A stretch of 64,000 nucleotides of DNA from Acanthacorydalis orientalis (GCA_034766995.1 CM068317.1:9392501-9456500); one strand, 5' to 3'; positions 24,160-35,834 are shown, counted from the stretch's first letter. Translations and numbers: made by a program. The notes: a model not told the origin generated them from the letters alone.

Positions 24160-24434
24160 TATATATATATATATATTATTCAAAACAGATAGACAAGTAT
24201 TACTTATCTCGCTGCAATGACATTTATTAAATACATGTTATAATAATTTATTGTCAACATTTTTATAGTGGTGTATTTATATCGGTCTATATTTCTGTTT
24301 GTATTAAATTTTAAAACAAGAAAAAGAAATAAAAATATTTTTACCTTTTTTATCAGATAATATTTTTATGAATTAACATTAAAAATCAACATTAATTATT
24401 GTTATGTATCATTATGTTCTTGGAACTATAATAT

Positions 24435-24952
24435 TTAAATTGGTAGAAAAATAATTGCTGTTGTTGTCTTCTGAATTCTAACCTTATTTTTTTCAATGAT
24501 TGTCATTTCATCTTGTTCATGTTAATATCATTTTAAAATCAATTTTTCGGTATGTATTTTGGTAACATTGACTTTGATTTTATTATTAATTTTTTTTAAA
24601 AATTGAGCTATTGAATTAAAGATGGATAAGAAGTAACTAAGAGCATTTTTTTGTTGAGTTTAAAACGGGTGGTAAAGTAGCAAAAACTGTTCATAAACTA
24701 AAAAATGCTTTTGGTGTGGGTACTGTTAAGGAACGTACGGTGCAATGGCGGTTTCAAAAATTTCGTTCTAGAGACGAACACCTTAAAGATGAAGAAGGTT
24801 GTGGGCGTTCTTCAGTTCATAACGATCAAATGAAATCGTTAGTGGAATCAGAATCATGTACAATTCGAGAGCTTGCACAAAAGTTAGGCGTTAGTTATCT
24901 AACAGTTCTGGATCACTTAAAATAGCTAGGAAAATCAGAAAAGCTTGACAAA
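24435..24952 (+). mobile_element. Family A mariner, 3'-truncated copy
   Basis: The left end TTAAATTGGTAGAAAAATAA matches the family A terminus. The 5' leader and DNA-binding region follow. The element stops after a GKSEKLDK-like segment (about 24,928-24,951) and joins family B sequence at about 24,958. It retains slightly more 3' coding sequence than the short family A copies, so it may be a broken copy of a longer ancestor. Confidence 0.75.
24622..24951 (+). pseudogene. Family A transposase DNA-binding domain remnant
   Basis: The ATG at 24,622 begins a sequence like the Hsmar1 N-terminus but has stops within the first ten codons. From 24,716 a 69-codon open frame keeps the first helix-turn-helix end (TVQWRFQKFRSRDEHLKDEE), the GCGRSS AT-hook-like linker and the second helix-turn-helix (IRELAQKLGVS). 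It ends at a stop at 24,923-24,925. No catalytic residues remain. This is the best preserved DNA-binding frame among the plus-strand copies. Confidence 0.75.
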
Positions 24953-24957
24953 TATTA

Positions 24958-25274
24958 TATATTTCTTCGGCGCACTTTCAATAGTCATTGTCCACTTCTT
25001 TAACTGTTGCTTCGACTCAGACGTGTTGTGGTGAATCCATGTTTCATCCATGATAACGAATCGACGCAAAATGTCCTGCTCATTTTTTTTCCATTTTTGC
25101 AACAACTGCTATAATGCTAAATTCAGACATCTGTAGAACATGAACAACGCGTTGCTTCTGGATGAAATTTCACCTATATTAGATTGAAAACTGAAACTTA
25201 TTAGCTGTGACGTTACCAAATGAATGGTGGCGCCACATCATAGAAAGTTAACAAACTTATCAAACGACCCACAT
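24958..25274 (-). mobile_element. Family B mariner, truncated 5' portion
   Basis: On the minus strand the sequence runs from the terminal end TGTGGGTCGTTTGATAAG (25,274 inward) through the leader to a degraded DETWIHH-type catalytic start near 25,040. It then breaks against family A sequence. It aligns with 45,310-45,627 of the 44.8-kb copy. The flank beyond its end also matches the flank of that copy. Confidence 0.75.
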
Positions 25275-25345
25275 ATATTGCTAATGTACAAACTTTCTGT
25301 AGCATAGCCTTAAGATGACAATATAGTAATTTAAATACATGTAAT
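25275..25345. repeat. Flank shared with 45,628-45,702
   Basis: About 70 bp outside the family B end (CTAATGTACAAACTTTCTGT, then AAGATGAC and ATACATGTAA) are nearly the same next to both family B copies. Independent insertions would not share flanks. Confidence 0.8.
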
Positions 25346-25478
25346 CAATAATTATTTAATGAACATTTCTATCAGAATTATTTTTATAATTTAAGCAAAA
25401 AAATTTTTTTAGAATTAAATTTAGCTACACTGGCAGACTTTTATTGTAATTGTCTCAAGGAAAAGAGTACAATTTATT

Positions 25479-25513
<35 letters not shown>

Positions 25514-26317
25514 TAATTAGAGATAATTAATATTTTTTTTTAAATAAAACGAAAGCAAAAGTTACTTTTAGTGAAAATGGAATACTACGGAAGGAATGTT
25601 AAAGTATGTTGGACGCACGTAAATTATAAAATTTCTTTAAATTAAATGAATTAAAAAAATGTACATTTTCTTTTAAATTATCATTTCAGGATGGATAGTC
25701 CAACTAAAATGATGAAAAACAAAGGTAATTGAAAAAATTAGTTGAAAAAAAAATTTATTTGTATATTTAAATTATTTGTTTCTCTAACATTAGATGAAAC
25801 TTAATCCACGAAAAACTTATCTTACAAAATATTTTAACATTGTTTGAGTCTACATACAAAAATCTCCAAAGGAAAATTTAGTTATCATTTATGCACTCTT
25901 ATGAACCTACATCTTCTTACTTACCTTCTATATACATTTTTGTTATCATATGCATACGATAGATTTATAGAAGTGATCACATCAACAGAACCAATTTTCG
26001 GCACACGACTCAAACATGCCGACGCTATACTGAACGAACAACGATGGGTGGTAAGACAGACAGAGGGACGGAATGATAGTCCTGTTTTGATGGTGGCTGA
26101 GTTCAGTGGGTGGTGGTTGATGGCTGAAGATGCAAATGTATTTTAAGGCTCGCACTTTTTCAAACGGAGCCACGCAGCCCCGTATTAAATGGTGTATGGC
26201 AATATTAAAATAGAATATAAATGAGGTATAATTTATATCCAGACTAAATATTAAGACCGGTTTTAAGACCGGATAATAGATATTTTTTTCCTGAGAACGA
26301 TGCTACGTATTGTAAAA

Positions 26318-26359
<42 letters not shown>

Positions 26360-26517
26360 ACGTAGCGGCTAGGGTGCCTTCCCGTCAACCTATTTCCATT
26401 ATAAATGGCACAGCATTAAAACAATGCTCAGTATTGAAATGTGTATGAATAAAATTAACATTGCCTAGTATAATTGCTATTTATATTTCATGCTATTACA
26501 TTATATAAATATGTATG

Positions 26518-26555
<38 letters not shown>

Positions 26556-27493
26556 AGTGTGATATTGAATTTAATAATTCGACATCATATTTCGTACACA
26601 AATTTGACCAAACTGATATAAGGTTGTTTTCTTAAAATAATGATCTCTAAAAAAAGAAAATGTTATAATTTTTAACACTTCTTTAATAATATAAAGTTTT
26701 TTTATAAAATATAATATCAAATATTTACATATTGTTGTTTTATTTAAATATTAAACATATACTTACTTTTTCAATACATTAAAAATACATTTACGATTAT
26801 ACCAAATACAATATATCTTATGTAATGAAATGAATGGAATTTAGACATGACAATTATCAAGAAATTCAGTTAGATTGAAATTGATACAAAGTATTTTATG
26901 ACATCATAAATAATTATCGAATTCCTAAAAATCTGTCATTTGAAAATTAATCTTTATATACGGAAATCAAGTATTTCAGTATAAAAATAATGAGTTAATA
27001 TAGGAAAAGAAATATATTTCGTTATGAAAATCGATTTAGAAAAAATATTATTAAGATTGATGTTTAGAAGTCAAAATTCAAGATTTACAAAAAAAGTATT
27101 CAAAGGATAATAGTCTACTAATTTTTTTTACACAGCATATTTTTTATATTTATTTATTTCTTATAATACAATTAATAGTATCTTTTTATTATTAAATATA
27201 GATATATTATTAAAATGCAGTTAATTACATTAATACTAAAATTCAGGTTTGAAAATAACTAGCCTTGAAAACCACTTAATATTTGTTTACAACTATGGTA
27301 AAGTTGTTTGAATATTATAAAAATAACATACTCGATAATCAATATTTACTTACTAATTGAGACATGAAAAATATCAATGTTTTTATAAAATTATTCATTT
27401 TATTCTTATGCGAGTGAATAACATCACAAATGTTAATTAATTACTTTAAATATTAAAAAAGATACATATATATATATATATATATATATATTA
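25346..27493. other. AT-rich DNA with microsatellites and one mixed block
   Basis: (TA)n at 25,482-25,511, 26,323-26,357 and 26,518-26,540, the last followed by (TG)n. Bases 25,960-26,180 have higher complexity and a 100-codon plus frame without ATG or domain. AAGACCGG is repeated near 26,254-26,272. Bases 26,358-26,395 (CAACGTAGCGGCTAGGGTGC) look unlike their surroundings and may be a repeat edge. No gene is supported. Confidence 0.4.
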
Positions 27494-27983
27494 AGTGTAC
27501 AAATTAATTCAGTGCTTTTTTATAGATAATGAATATTTACGAAAAAATGGAATACATTTCAATCCTCAATATATCCGCCATTATTTTGTATTATTTCGTT
27601 CCATCTGTCAGGTAACTAACGAATCTCTTGTCATACTGTTGAATATCTTTAAGTCGTAATGCATTTTCAGACCTTTTCCATTGTTGTTTGCAGTTTCGTG
27701 CATCACAACACCTTCCTCCAAAGCTAAAAAAAATCATTCTCACAGCTTCTGCAGAATTTTTTCAAGTGACTTGAGAAAAGTATGCATTGCCTTATATGTT
27801 AGTTTTCGCAATCCATTATGTTTATTACCATTTTGTTAGGTTCTGTCAACTAAATGATCAAGAAATGAAGTGTCTTTAGATGTTAAAATTGGCAAATCAA
27901 ATGCTTAAACGCTGAGAAAAGATTTTAATTTAAAACAGAATTATGATTGATTCAATTTAAAGGAATAGAAATATTTTTTGTAA
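27494..27983 (-). mobile_element. Internally deleted mariner, family E copy 2
   Basis: The left end AGTGTACAAATTAATTCAGT next to TA corresponds to the family E 3' terminus. The sequence then follows the 2,203-2,725 copy in reverse to about 27,983. Near the left end the minus strand reads LPDRWNEIIQNNGGYI, typical of a mariner C-terminus. Further in, an N-terminal region with a CILFS-like helix and GVVMHET follows, so the catalytic middle is missing in both copies. It is flanked by (TA)n on both sides. Confidence 0.7.
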
Positions 27984-28495
27984 TATATATATATATATAT
28001 ACATATGTGTGTGTGTGTGTGGGCTCTTTATTTTGCGTTTTTCATAAATCGTCTAATTGATCCCCTTAATATATTTAGACAGTATAATTTTATACAAATA
28101 TATTATCATTGCAACAATATTATATATATTCTCCAAACAAATAATTGTCAAATAATAAATTCGCTTTAAGATGAAAAGAAAATCAAAGTCAATGTTAATT
28201 GAACAATGTACCGCTACTGTCATTTTGTATTTTAGAAAAATCTTATCCCTGATTTCATAATCTTTTTTAAGATTTAGTAGAATGTCATTTAATTATTTGT
28301 TATTAATTTCAGAAATATTTTATTGTAATATTTTTTTTTACTTTGCTGAAGATTTATCAAACATACAATTTTAATATTCTAGTATCTGTTAGTTTTTATT
28401 TTTTCATTTTCTATTACTATAATACAGATCCGGCACAGTGGATAAATTCATATTCACAAATAAATTATTGTTTCCCTTCACAAACTCACATTTTT
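27984..28495. other. AT-rich DNA, nothing recognised
   Basis: A short TA/TG tract lies at 27,984-28,020. The rest has no frame or repeat match. Confidence 0.5.
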
Positions 28496-28585
28496 AATAA
28501 GTAATTATTGACCATATTTACCATTTCTCTTGATGTACATTTGGATTACGGTACATCATCTTCAGAATGCTAACGTACAACGATA
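28496..28585 (+). mobile_element. Family M miniature element, partial copy
   Basis: AATAAGTAATTATTGACCAT followed by TGTACATTTGGATTACGG and ACATCATCTTCAGAATGCTA follows the family M left half. No matching right end is seen. Confidence 0.45.
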
Positions 28586-28969
28586 AAATTATAATTTACT
28601 TAGTATAATTTGTATATTTTAAGTTGATAATATATTAACTTGAGATAATATTTTAAATTGATCTCGTAATTTGAGTTATTTTTAAAATCTTAGTGAATTG
28701 AACTTCAAACAATTTTCTTCAGAAAGTATAAGATAAATAATTTACATATTGATAAATAAAATACTTCAAATATTTAAGACTATGTAAATATTGAAGAAAG
28801 TCGAAAAAGTTAATAATTCTCTTTGACATGTCGTTCTAAATATTTTCTTTAAATTAATATCTATGCTTATATATTCGCCTAGTATAAAAACAGCACAATA
28901 ACAACAGTAAAAAAAAGATATTTTAATATTTATTTACAGTCGGTAAAAAAAATTACAATTCATTAAACA

Positions 28970-29610
28970 ACATTGGACCGCGCTGTCTCCTCCGCGCGTT
29001 CCTTCGTCGCCCCTCGCATCGCTTGCGACAACCCTTCAGACAAAACACCCGAAGTGCAAACATTCGACGAATCCAATAGAATGAGAATAGATGGTAGTAA
29101 TTTTTATAGCAATTTATTATGGTTAGAGAATTTTATTATATCTGTTTTGATAGGGTGCGGAGAGGGGTAATAATCATCAATTCAATGTTACGCTTTTTAA
29201 TTTTTCTGCATATTTTTGCCACGAAAATAGGCATTATTTACAGTGACTACGTAGTGGATATATATGGGCGTTCGGTTGGCTGTATTCAAAAGCACGGGCG
29301 TCATGATAAAGTGGCCATCATCATCTGAATAATTACGGTCATTATGCTGTGAAAAAAATTGTTATTTGCTCGTTCAATCGGTCTGTGCCGCAATGATTTC
29401 GGATGTTATTGATGCGTCCGGCTAACGCTGATGTTTAATTATGGGTCCGTTAAGTAAACGTCATTTTGTCGATGCCACAAATATGCGGTGCATTAAAAAC
29501 GGTCCCATCGTGATTTATAACAGATCGAGTACGCTCGCTCGCATACGGGAGAGAACGACGCGTGGTGGACCCCGTCGAAGCAGACGGGGTTGATCGTATT
29601 GTTATTATTA
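28970..29610. other. Large GC-richer island, candidate conserved non-coding element
   Basis: Complex, CpG-containing sequence with unusually even composition between 29,160 and 29,600, set in AT-rich DNA. Open frames (28,973-29,170, 29,119-29,328 and 29,450-29,713 minus) overlap, change strand and have no domains. A perfect 8-bp hairpin lies at 29,569-29,590. The texture is that of long insect conserved non-coding elements. This is inference; no comparison was possible. Confidence 0.35.
29569..29590. repeat. Perfect 8-bp hairpin
   Basis: ACCCCGTC and GACGGGGT pair exactly around the loop GAAGCA. Confidence 0.8.
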
Positions 29611-31192
29611 TTGTCATCATCATCATCATTAACACTGTAATTGTTATTATTAATATCACCTGCAATACGTTTTTAATACAACAGCGTTCAATATGTTCAA
29701 ATACATTATACATGAGATCTATTGTCTTTGTTTTTTTTTTACACTTTTATATAATATTGTGCTTGATACCAGATATTTTGAATATTTAATAACAATAAAA
29801 TTACTAGTGATACTTTTTTTGAACTATGACTATATTCACAATCATAAATTAGTTTTACATTTGCTCCTAAACTATAAAAAAATATTCTAATCAGACATGT
29901 TAAACAACTGTTAATTAATTCTTTTGTTTACTATTTATGTACACTTTCACGAAAGGCCAATCATCCTCAGAACATAAGGTACAGAAAAACTTACACACTA
30001 AAAATGTTTCTATACTTAAATATTTTAAAGAAAATGAAATTTTCATTAAAATATTCATAAGCAACATAGAAAAACGATCGATAATAAAAAATAAAATACT
30101 TTTGGTAAGAAATATTTTCTACTTGATTTATATGGAAATGAACATTTCATTTTTTTTAAATAATAAATTATAAATAAGTATCTAATACTTATTTTTTTAA
30201 TTCAATAACAAATTGAAGTCCTCATCATTAATTTAATATAACATCTTCTTCTCCGCAACAAACGAAAATTTTAACAGTTTTGAAGGCAATAATAAAACCT
30301 TTCATTGAATTAAATTATCTTACGATACTTATTTTTTCTTAACTACTTTTATATATTTATAAATAAGAAAAATATTGCTATATTATTATATTGCTATATA
30401 CAAAATCTTTTGTAATAAAAAAGACGAAAATATGGTAGTAAGAAAGATTGTAACGAACATATTTTGTAATTCTTACATCAAAAAATATTTCCTTCATACT
30501 AAATGTTATTAAACCAAAACACTTCAAAGGCATTTAATAAACAGAATATCGTTATGAAAAGTGTAGAATATTTTTATGTTCTATAAAATAACATTTTATA
30601 AAAATAATTATATATTATATATTAAAAATCTAAATGCATAAATTGTCATATTTACAATATTAAACTTTATAGTCGTAACATTTTATAGGAATTTTATTTA
30701 AACGCAATGGTTTTTTATAAAAATCTTGTTCTTAAATTCTAGAAATTATACAATGTAATACTGTCTTTTTTAATTATATGTGTATTTATAATTAAGAACT
30801 AGAATAAGGAATTTATATATTACTGTTTAGAAATTTAAAGATAAAATAATATTAAAATTGATTTAATATACGATATTATTTACTAATTAAAGTAAATATC
30901 GGTATAAATTTTATAAGATAAATTATAAAATGTAAAAACAACTATATAAATAATTTCGACTTTTCAGATTTTAATTCGAAACTAGATAATTTAATATATT
31001 AATTTCAAATTAAGGATTTTAAACTAAACAAGTTAAAAAACGTATCAAATTTTATTTTAAAATCTGACTAATTTAAAAAACTTAGTTTTACTTTTTCATA
31101 TAATTTTATTTTCTTGTAGAGGCAAATCTGTTTTTCTATATCTATCTACAAACACACACACACACAAATATATACAATTATATATATATATA
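29611..31192. other. AT-rich DNA, nothing recognised
   Basis: Includes (ATT/ATC)n-type runs near 29,600-29,660. Small plus-strand frames between 29,562 and 30,173 are Ile/Asn/Lys-rich and overlap, and I treat them as chance. Confidence 0.45.
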
Positions 31193-31375
31193 CGGTGGTT
31201 TAATTTACACTTCAACAAAACAGTATTAAAAAAATCTTAAAAATTAAAAAAATCAAGTTATTTTTTATTTAGTATTTTAGTTCAATTCCATACTAAAATA
31301 CAATTGGACTAAAATTCTAATTAAAAAAAACGTGAGTTTTTTACTTTCATATGGAAGCTGGAATTGAACCATCCT
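31193..31375. mobile_element. Palindromic miniature element, family P copy 2
   Basis: It starts GGTGGTTTAATTTACACTTC and ends with an inverted GATGGTTCAATT, between (TA)n tracts. AGTATTAAAA follows the end as in the 1,138-1,258 copy. The two copies share ends and differ in the middle, as expected for a miniature transposon family. Confidence 0.55.
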
Positions 31376-31823
31376 ATATAATATATATATATATAGAGAG
31401 AGAGAGAAATAACAGTACTAATCGTTCATATTCTTCTATGATACACATTTTTCAAGTTACTGCCTTATCTAGTTTTCAACTTGCTCAAACACTCCAAAAA
31501 TTTTTTCAAAATATTCACTATATCCATATCGAGAATTTAAAATAAAATTTGTTGGAAATAAAAGGAAAAATATTGAAATTAAAACATTTATTTGTGGTAA
31601 AAAAAATTTTTAATTTATAAAATTATTTTCAATGATATAATAAATTTGAATTTTTTCAAAATAATTTTCACTTTATAATAAACATAGCTTTACTGTGATG
31701 CCAATACACTTTCTGAATATGGATCTAATAGATATTTTTCATAAAATTAACTCAATTAGATACACTATAAATTTGAATTACTGTAATATATTATCCTCTA
31801 CAGTTTGTGTGCAAAAGTGAAGT
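31376..31823. other. AT-rich DNA
   Basis: A (TA)n/(GA)n tract lies at 31,378-31,408. No gene is seen. Confidence 0.5.
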
Positions 31824-32031
31824 ATCTATGGGATATGGTTGGTTATGGTTATGTTTGAGGGGGAAGGAAGCTATCTTGCCTCCCGGCACTTAGGCTCTAG
31901 GTCCATTATGTCTTTCCTCGACTTGATCAAAACTACTCAGGAAGTCTAGCTTCCTTCCAGTAGCCAATCAACCTGCCCGAATTCATAGACCTTAGTCCGG
32001 CCGCGGTGAGGAAAAACTCATCTATGGGATA
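31824..32031 (-). mobile_element. Short retroposon with 12-bp target duplication
   Basis: ATCTATGGGATA occurs at 31,824-31,835 and again at 32,020-32,031. The 184 bp between is G+C-rich and foreign in composition. On the minus strand it begins GAGTTTTTCCTCACCGCGGC and ends in repeated AACCAT/AACCAA, like the repeat-tailed 3' end of some non-LTR retrotransposons. A short minus frame reads AAGLRSMNSGRLIGYWKEAR then stops. A 5'-truncated LINE or a SINE is inferred. Confidence 0.65.
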
Positions 32032-32652
32032 ACTATTAACATACATGTATAAAAATTGAAAAGATAACAAAACCTCTGCTGAACAATAAAAATACAAATC
32101 AAGAAATGTAAAAATTTTCTTCGAGATATTAATGAATAGTTGCAATAAGAACATTAAAACGGATATTAAAAACAATTGCAAAAAAGGAAATGCAATATTC
32201 AAATCGTAGACCATCTCGACATATCTCTAATCACGATTTCCGAATTAAATTCATTAAATTATGAAATTTACCGCATCCCCCTTGTTTACCAGGTCTTTCA
32301 CCGACAGACTATCATCTTTTTCGCCACTTGGAATATTACATAAGAAATAAAAAATTCTGAAACCAACAGAAGGGATTTAAGGTTTCGAAGAATTTATTAG
32401 CTCTAAAAAGGGTCGATTTTTTTAAAAAATGGGATAAACAATCTAATTTTTCGTTAGAAAAATACCATTGAAGCTGATAGACTTTATTTTGATTAAATAT
32501 ATTTTGTTTTGTTAAAAATATTATTTATTAATTCTCACCTACAAATTCCACAATTTCATATGTTACACCCTAATACATAAAATCTCAAAAAACTTTATAA
32601 AGCATCACGTTACAAAAAAGAATCTATCTGCCAGTATGTTTGTATAGACATA

Positions 32653-32655
<3 letters not shown>
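32032..32655. other. AT-rich DNA, nothing recognised
   Basis: No frame or repeat match; a short C-rich patch at about 32,273-32,330 has no known motif. Confidence 0.45.

Positions 32656-32706
<51 letters not shown>
32656..32706. repeat. (TA)n microsatellite
   Basis: Pure TA tract directly left of the GC-hairpin repeat. Confidence 0.95.
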
Positions 32707-32708
<2 letters not shown>

Positions 32709-32709
<1 letters not shown>

Positions 32710-32844
32710 CCATAATTTTGACTTATTTATTTGAGGTGTATATTGTTTCATTCGGTTGCATGTGCACACTTACAATTGACAAGTGGCCGAGTGCAGCGAG
32801 CCCGGGGGTTGGTGAGTGTAGCAAGCAGGGGGCAAAGCCCCCTG
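32709..32844 (+). repeat. GC-hairpin repeat (family R-like end), best copy
   Basis: 136 bp between two (TA)n tracts. In order: ATTGTTTCATTCGGTTGCAT, GTGGCCGAGTGCAGCGAGC, GGTTGGTGAGTGTAGCAAGC and a perfect hairpin CAGGGGGC-AAA-GCCCCCTG at 32,826-32,844. The same order occurs reversed at 21,486-21,600, and a weaker version ends the 7.1-kb and 49.3-kb repeats. Non-coding; class unknown. Confidence 0.65.

Positions 32845-32845
<1 letters not shown>

Positions 32846-32889
<44 letters not shown>
32846..32889. repeat. (TA)n microsatellite
   Basis: Begins two bases after the GC hairpin. It may be the tail of that repeat or its insertion target. Confidence 0.95.
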
Positions 32890-32891
<2 letters not shown>

Positions 32892-33129
32892 GTATGAGTA
32901 TGTAGCTAAATGCATGCTCATACTTTCTTCCGTATTACTTTTATGCTTATTATCTTGACTGTTAATCGTCGTAGTGTTGTTTGAATATTTCAGATTAAAA
33001 TAAACTATAAAATTTAATATGATCATTTTTGCACTTTTTCTCTATTGTCCGCATGTATCTTAATACATATGTGTCGGTTATGTGTGCGACTATGTATGTA
33101 TATATTAATTATTAATTAAGAATACAATG

Positions 33130-33960
33130 TGGTTTTAATTCAGTGGGCCACGAGGCGAAACCCGACTAACGAAACAATATTTACTTTATCGCGAAAACGA
33201 AAACAATAGATAGTACGCACACACAATTCGCGCGTAAAAACGAAAATATTGCCACGACACAAAACGCAGAACACCTCGCGAACGATACCTACTAAATTCG
33301 CATATAACAGACACACTACAATATACAGAACGTACGTACGTACATACATACATACATACTGAATATCTAGTTGTGTCTGTATTCTTCTTATCAAGTTATT
33401 ATTAGCAATTAACAGTGAAACAACCTCGTGCATATATAAAATCGCATGAAAGTGGAAGTGAGGTAGTCTAATAAGCAATTTTATACCGTCGGCGAGCACG
33501 CACGCGTCACTCGCCATATATCGGAAAGAGATAGCGACAGTAGTTAACTGTATTTCAGTTTGTTAGAATTACAATCAAGGGAGCCATTGATACACGCGTA
33601 TAAATATACATTAATACAAATGGTTATCAACAAGAATAAAGTATATACGAACGTTGAAAACTCGGCTGGGCCGCGCCCGCTGCAGAGAATTCTATAATTT
33701 AAATATTAAAACTGTTTCGGTAACGGACGCGCACGGTCGATTGTTGCTTTGTTTTCGACATTCGGCGCCAAATGTAATTGGATTGAAGTTTCGGCGTCGG
33801 ACGACGGAGATTTCGTCAGGTTGGCGAGTGCATGGAATTCGCACTTCGCAGACAAGACACACACACACATTCATCTGTCTTATAGCGAGAGATAAGAAGA
33901 ATAAAAGAAAACTACAGTACTCTCACATATTTAATACTAGACTACCAGAATTACTTTTAT
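33130..33960. other. GC-richer island, no confirmed gene
   Basis: It contains CpG-rich stretches (for example CGCACGGTCG, GGCGTCGGACGACGG) and a (CGTA/CATA)n tract at 33,331-33,359. A 125-codon minus frame (33,140-33,517) spans that tract and has no domain. A 104-codon plus frame (33,654-33,968) overlaps a minus frame. A promoter, untranslated exon or regulatory element is possible. Confidence 0.3.
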
Positions 33961-34364
33961 CTATCTAGATAAATTTTAGTAAAATTCTATAAGCTTTGTT
34001 GGTTATTGGTGCTTAAGGTGCTTCTAAAACTTTCTATAATATATCTATAATTTTTTATAGATATCAGAAAAGTAACCAAATTTTAAAGTAACGAATACAC
34101 ACATTTTATAATTAATTAAACTTAGAAGTAATAAATGATGGCTGAATTCTCTTGTGTAAGACAAAATGTTTAATAGTTTTCATATATGTTTTCATATATA
34201 TTTTCATATATGGTAAACGGTTAAATTTTATTAATATTGTTTTGGACATTTATTATAAATAAATAAAATATTGTTTCAGAACAAATCTGGATCTATGGCT
34301 AGATTTACTTTTATAAATGAATTTTTCATTCATTCATAAAACAAAACATTTTTAATCAAAAATT
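33961..34364. other. AT-rich DNA
   Basis: A short TTTCATATAT repeat lies near 34,178-34,210. No gene is seen. Confidence 0.45.
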
Positions 34365-34471
34365 TTTAATACACGATTATTGATCTTTTACAATTGTTGT
34401 TCAAGCCCAGTTCGATCTCGATGACTTTACCATCAAATTGCTAAGATAGAGAAAAATCTTTATTTTTTATA
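34365..34471 (+). mobile_element. Family M fragment interrupted by a mariner
   Basis: ACACGATTATTGATCTTTTA through CTAAGATAGAGAAAAATCTT follows the 11.63-kb family M copy. The match ends exactly where the family A element at 34,472 is inserted. Confidence 0.4.
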
Positions 34472-35016
34472 TTAGGTTGGTAGAAAAATAATTGCGGTTC
34501 ATGACTTTGAAATTCATATAAATTTTCTATTTTTTGATTTTCCTACCTGGTTCAGAACTGTTGGATGACTAATGCCTAAATTTGTGCAAGCTTCCGAATT
34601 GTTGTGTGTGGTTCTGATTCAACTAACGCCCTCAGCTGGTCGTTATGAACCGAAGAAGGACGCCCGCGACATTCTTCATCTTCAAGACTCGTTCCCAGCA
34701 TGATATTTTTGGAACCACCATTGCAGCGTACATTCTTTAACAGTACCCACACCAATAGAATCGTTTAGTTTATGAGCAGTTTCTGCTGGTTTACCACCCG
34801 TTTTGAACTCTTAAAAAAATTCTCTTACTTGTTTCCTGTTAGTCTTTAATTCAATAGCCCAATTTGAAGCAAAATTGATAATAAAACCAAAATATCGACC
34901 GAAAAATGTACTTTATAATGATATTAACATGAACACGATGAAATAACACTTTCATTAAAGAAATTTAGATTAGAATTTAGAAAACAAAAACCGCAATTAT
35001 TTTTCTGACAACCTAA
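34472..35016 (-). mobile_element. Mini-mariner, family A copy with intact ends (545 bp)
   Basis: Ends TTAGGTTGGTAGAAAAATAA and the inverse TTTTTCTGACAACCTAA, with TA on both sides (34,470-34,471 and 35,017-35,018). The minus strand encodes a degraded DNA-binding domain and then jumps to the terminal 3' coding segment. It aligns end to end with the 3.6-kb copy, so both descend from one deleted progenitor. Confidence 0.88.
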
Positions 35017-35168
35017 TAATTTATAGGGTGAAAATTTTGATTTTTTTTAAAGAAAAAAACTGATAATTTTAATTTAAATACAATAAATTTTCGATAACTT
35101 TGCAACAATTGTACAGGTATTGTCACACAGAATATCTCAAACTGAAGGGATATAAAAATGTATACAAT

Positions 35169-35218
<50 letters not shown>

Positions 35219-35783
35219 ATGATGACCCTACACTTTCAATTTATCACAACAGCACTTTTGGTACATGCATTGGTTTTGAAATATACTCTGAATTCAATTT
35301 AATGAAACACATACTTTTAAGTACATATATTGTTAGTGACCGGATGCTGTTTATGTACTTTATATTGTATGTTGAATTGAAAATTTTTATTTCGTTTTAA
35401 AATAAGTTATTTTTCTTCTTATGCTGAAATATAATATTTTTAAAAAAATTAACAAATGATATAAATATTTTTTTTATTAATTTTAATCTTAATTTCACAA
35501 GTAAAATTTATAGATTATGTAGAAAACCCGATTTCTTTTGTGATCAACTGTATATGACAATATTGAAAAAACTTGGTAAGTTGTACGTATGGAAAAAAAT
35601 CCCTCTAATAACTACATAACACTTTTTCTAGAAAAGTATGTCATATTTATTTTCTTGGAAATAATAGTTGAATTTTTACCAGAACAAACCTTTTAATTAA
35701 ACGATATGAGTAGAAAAAATATAAACATTTTTTTATATACTTCGATACGCTTTTAAACATTTAATTTTATTTGTTATACACGT

Positions 35784-35834
<51 letters not shown>

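Noticed and set aside
25844..26146. 100-codon plus frame ending WWLMAEDANVF
   Set aside because: It has no ATG, a low-complexity first half, no domain, and overlaps an opposite frame. It could be part of an unrecognised repeat.
31351..31380. GGAATTGAACC resembling a tRNA T-arm on the minus strand
   Set aside because: The T-stem does not pair and no acceptor, D or anticodon arms are found. It lies in the palindromic family P end.
33140..33517. 125-codon minus-strand frame starting MASDACVLADG
   Set aside because: It crosses a tetranucleotide repeat, has no domain, and its composition matches chance in a GC-richer island. Listed only as part of the island.
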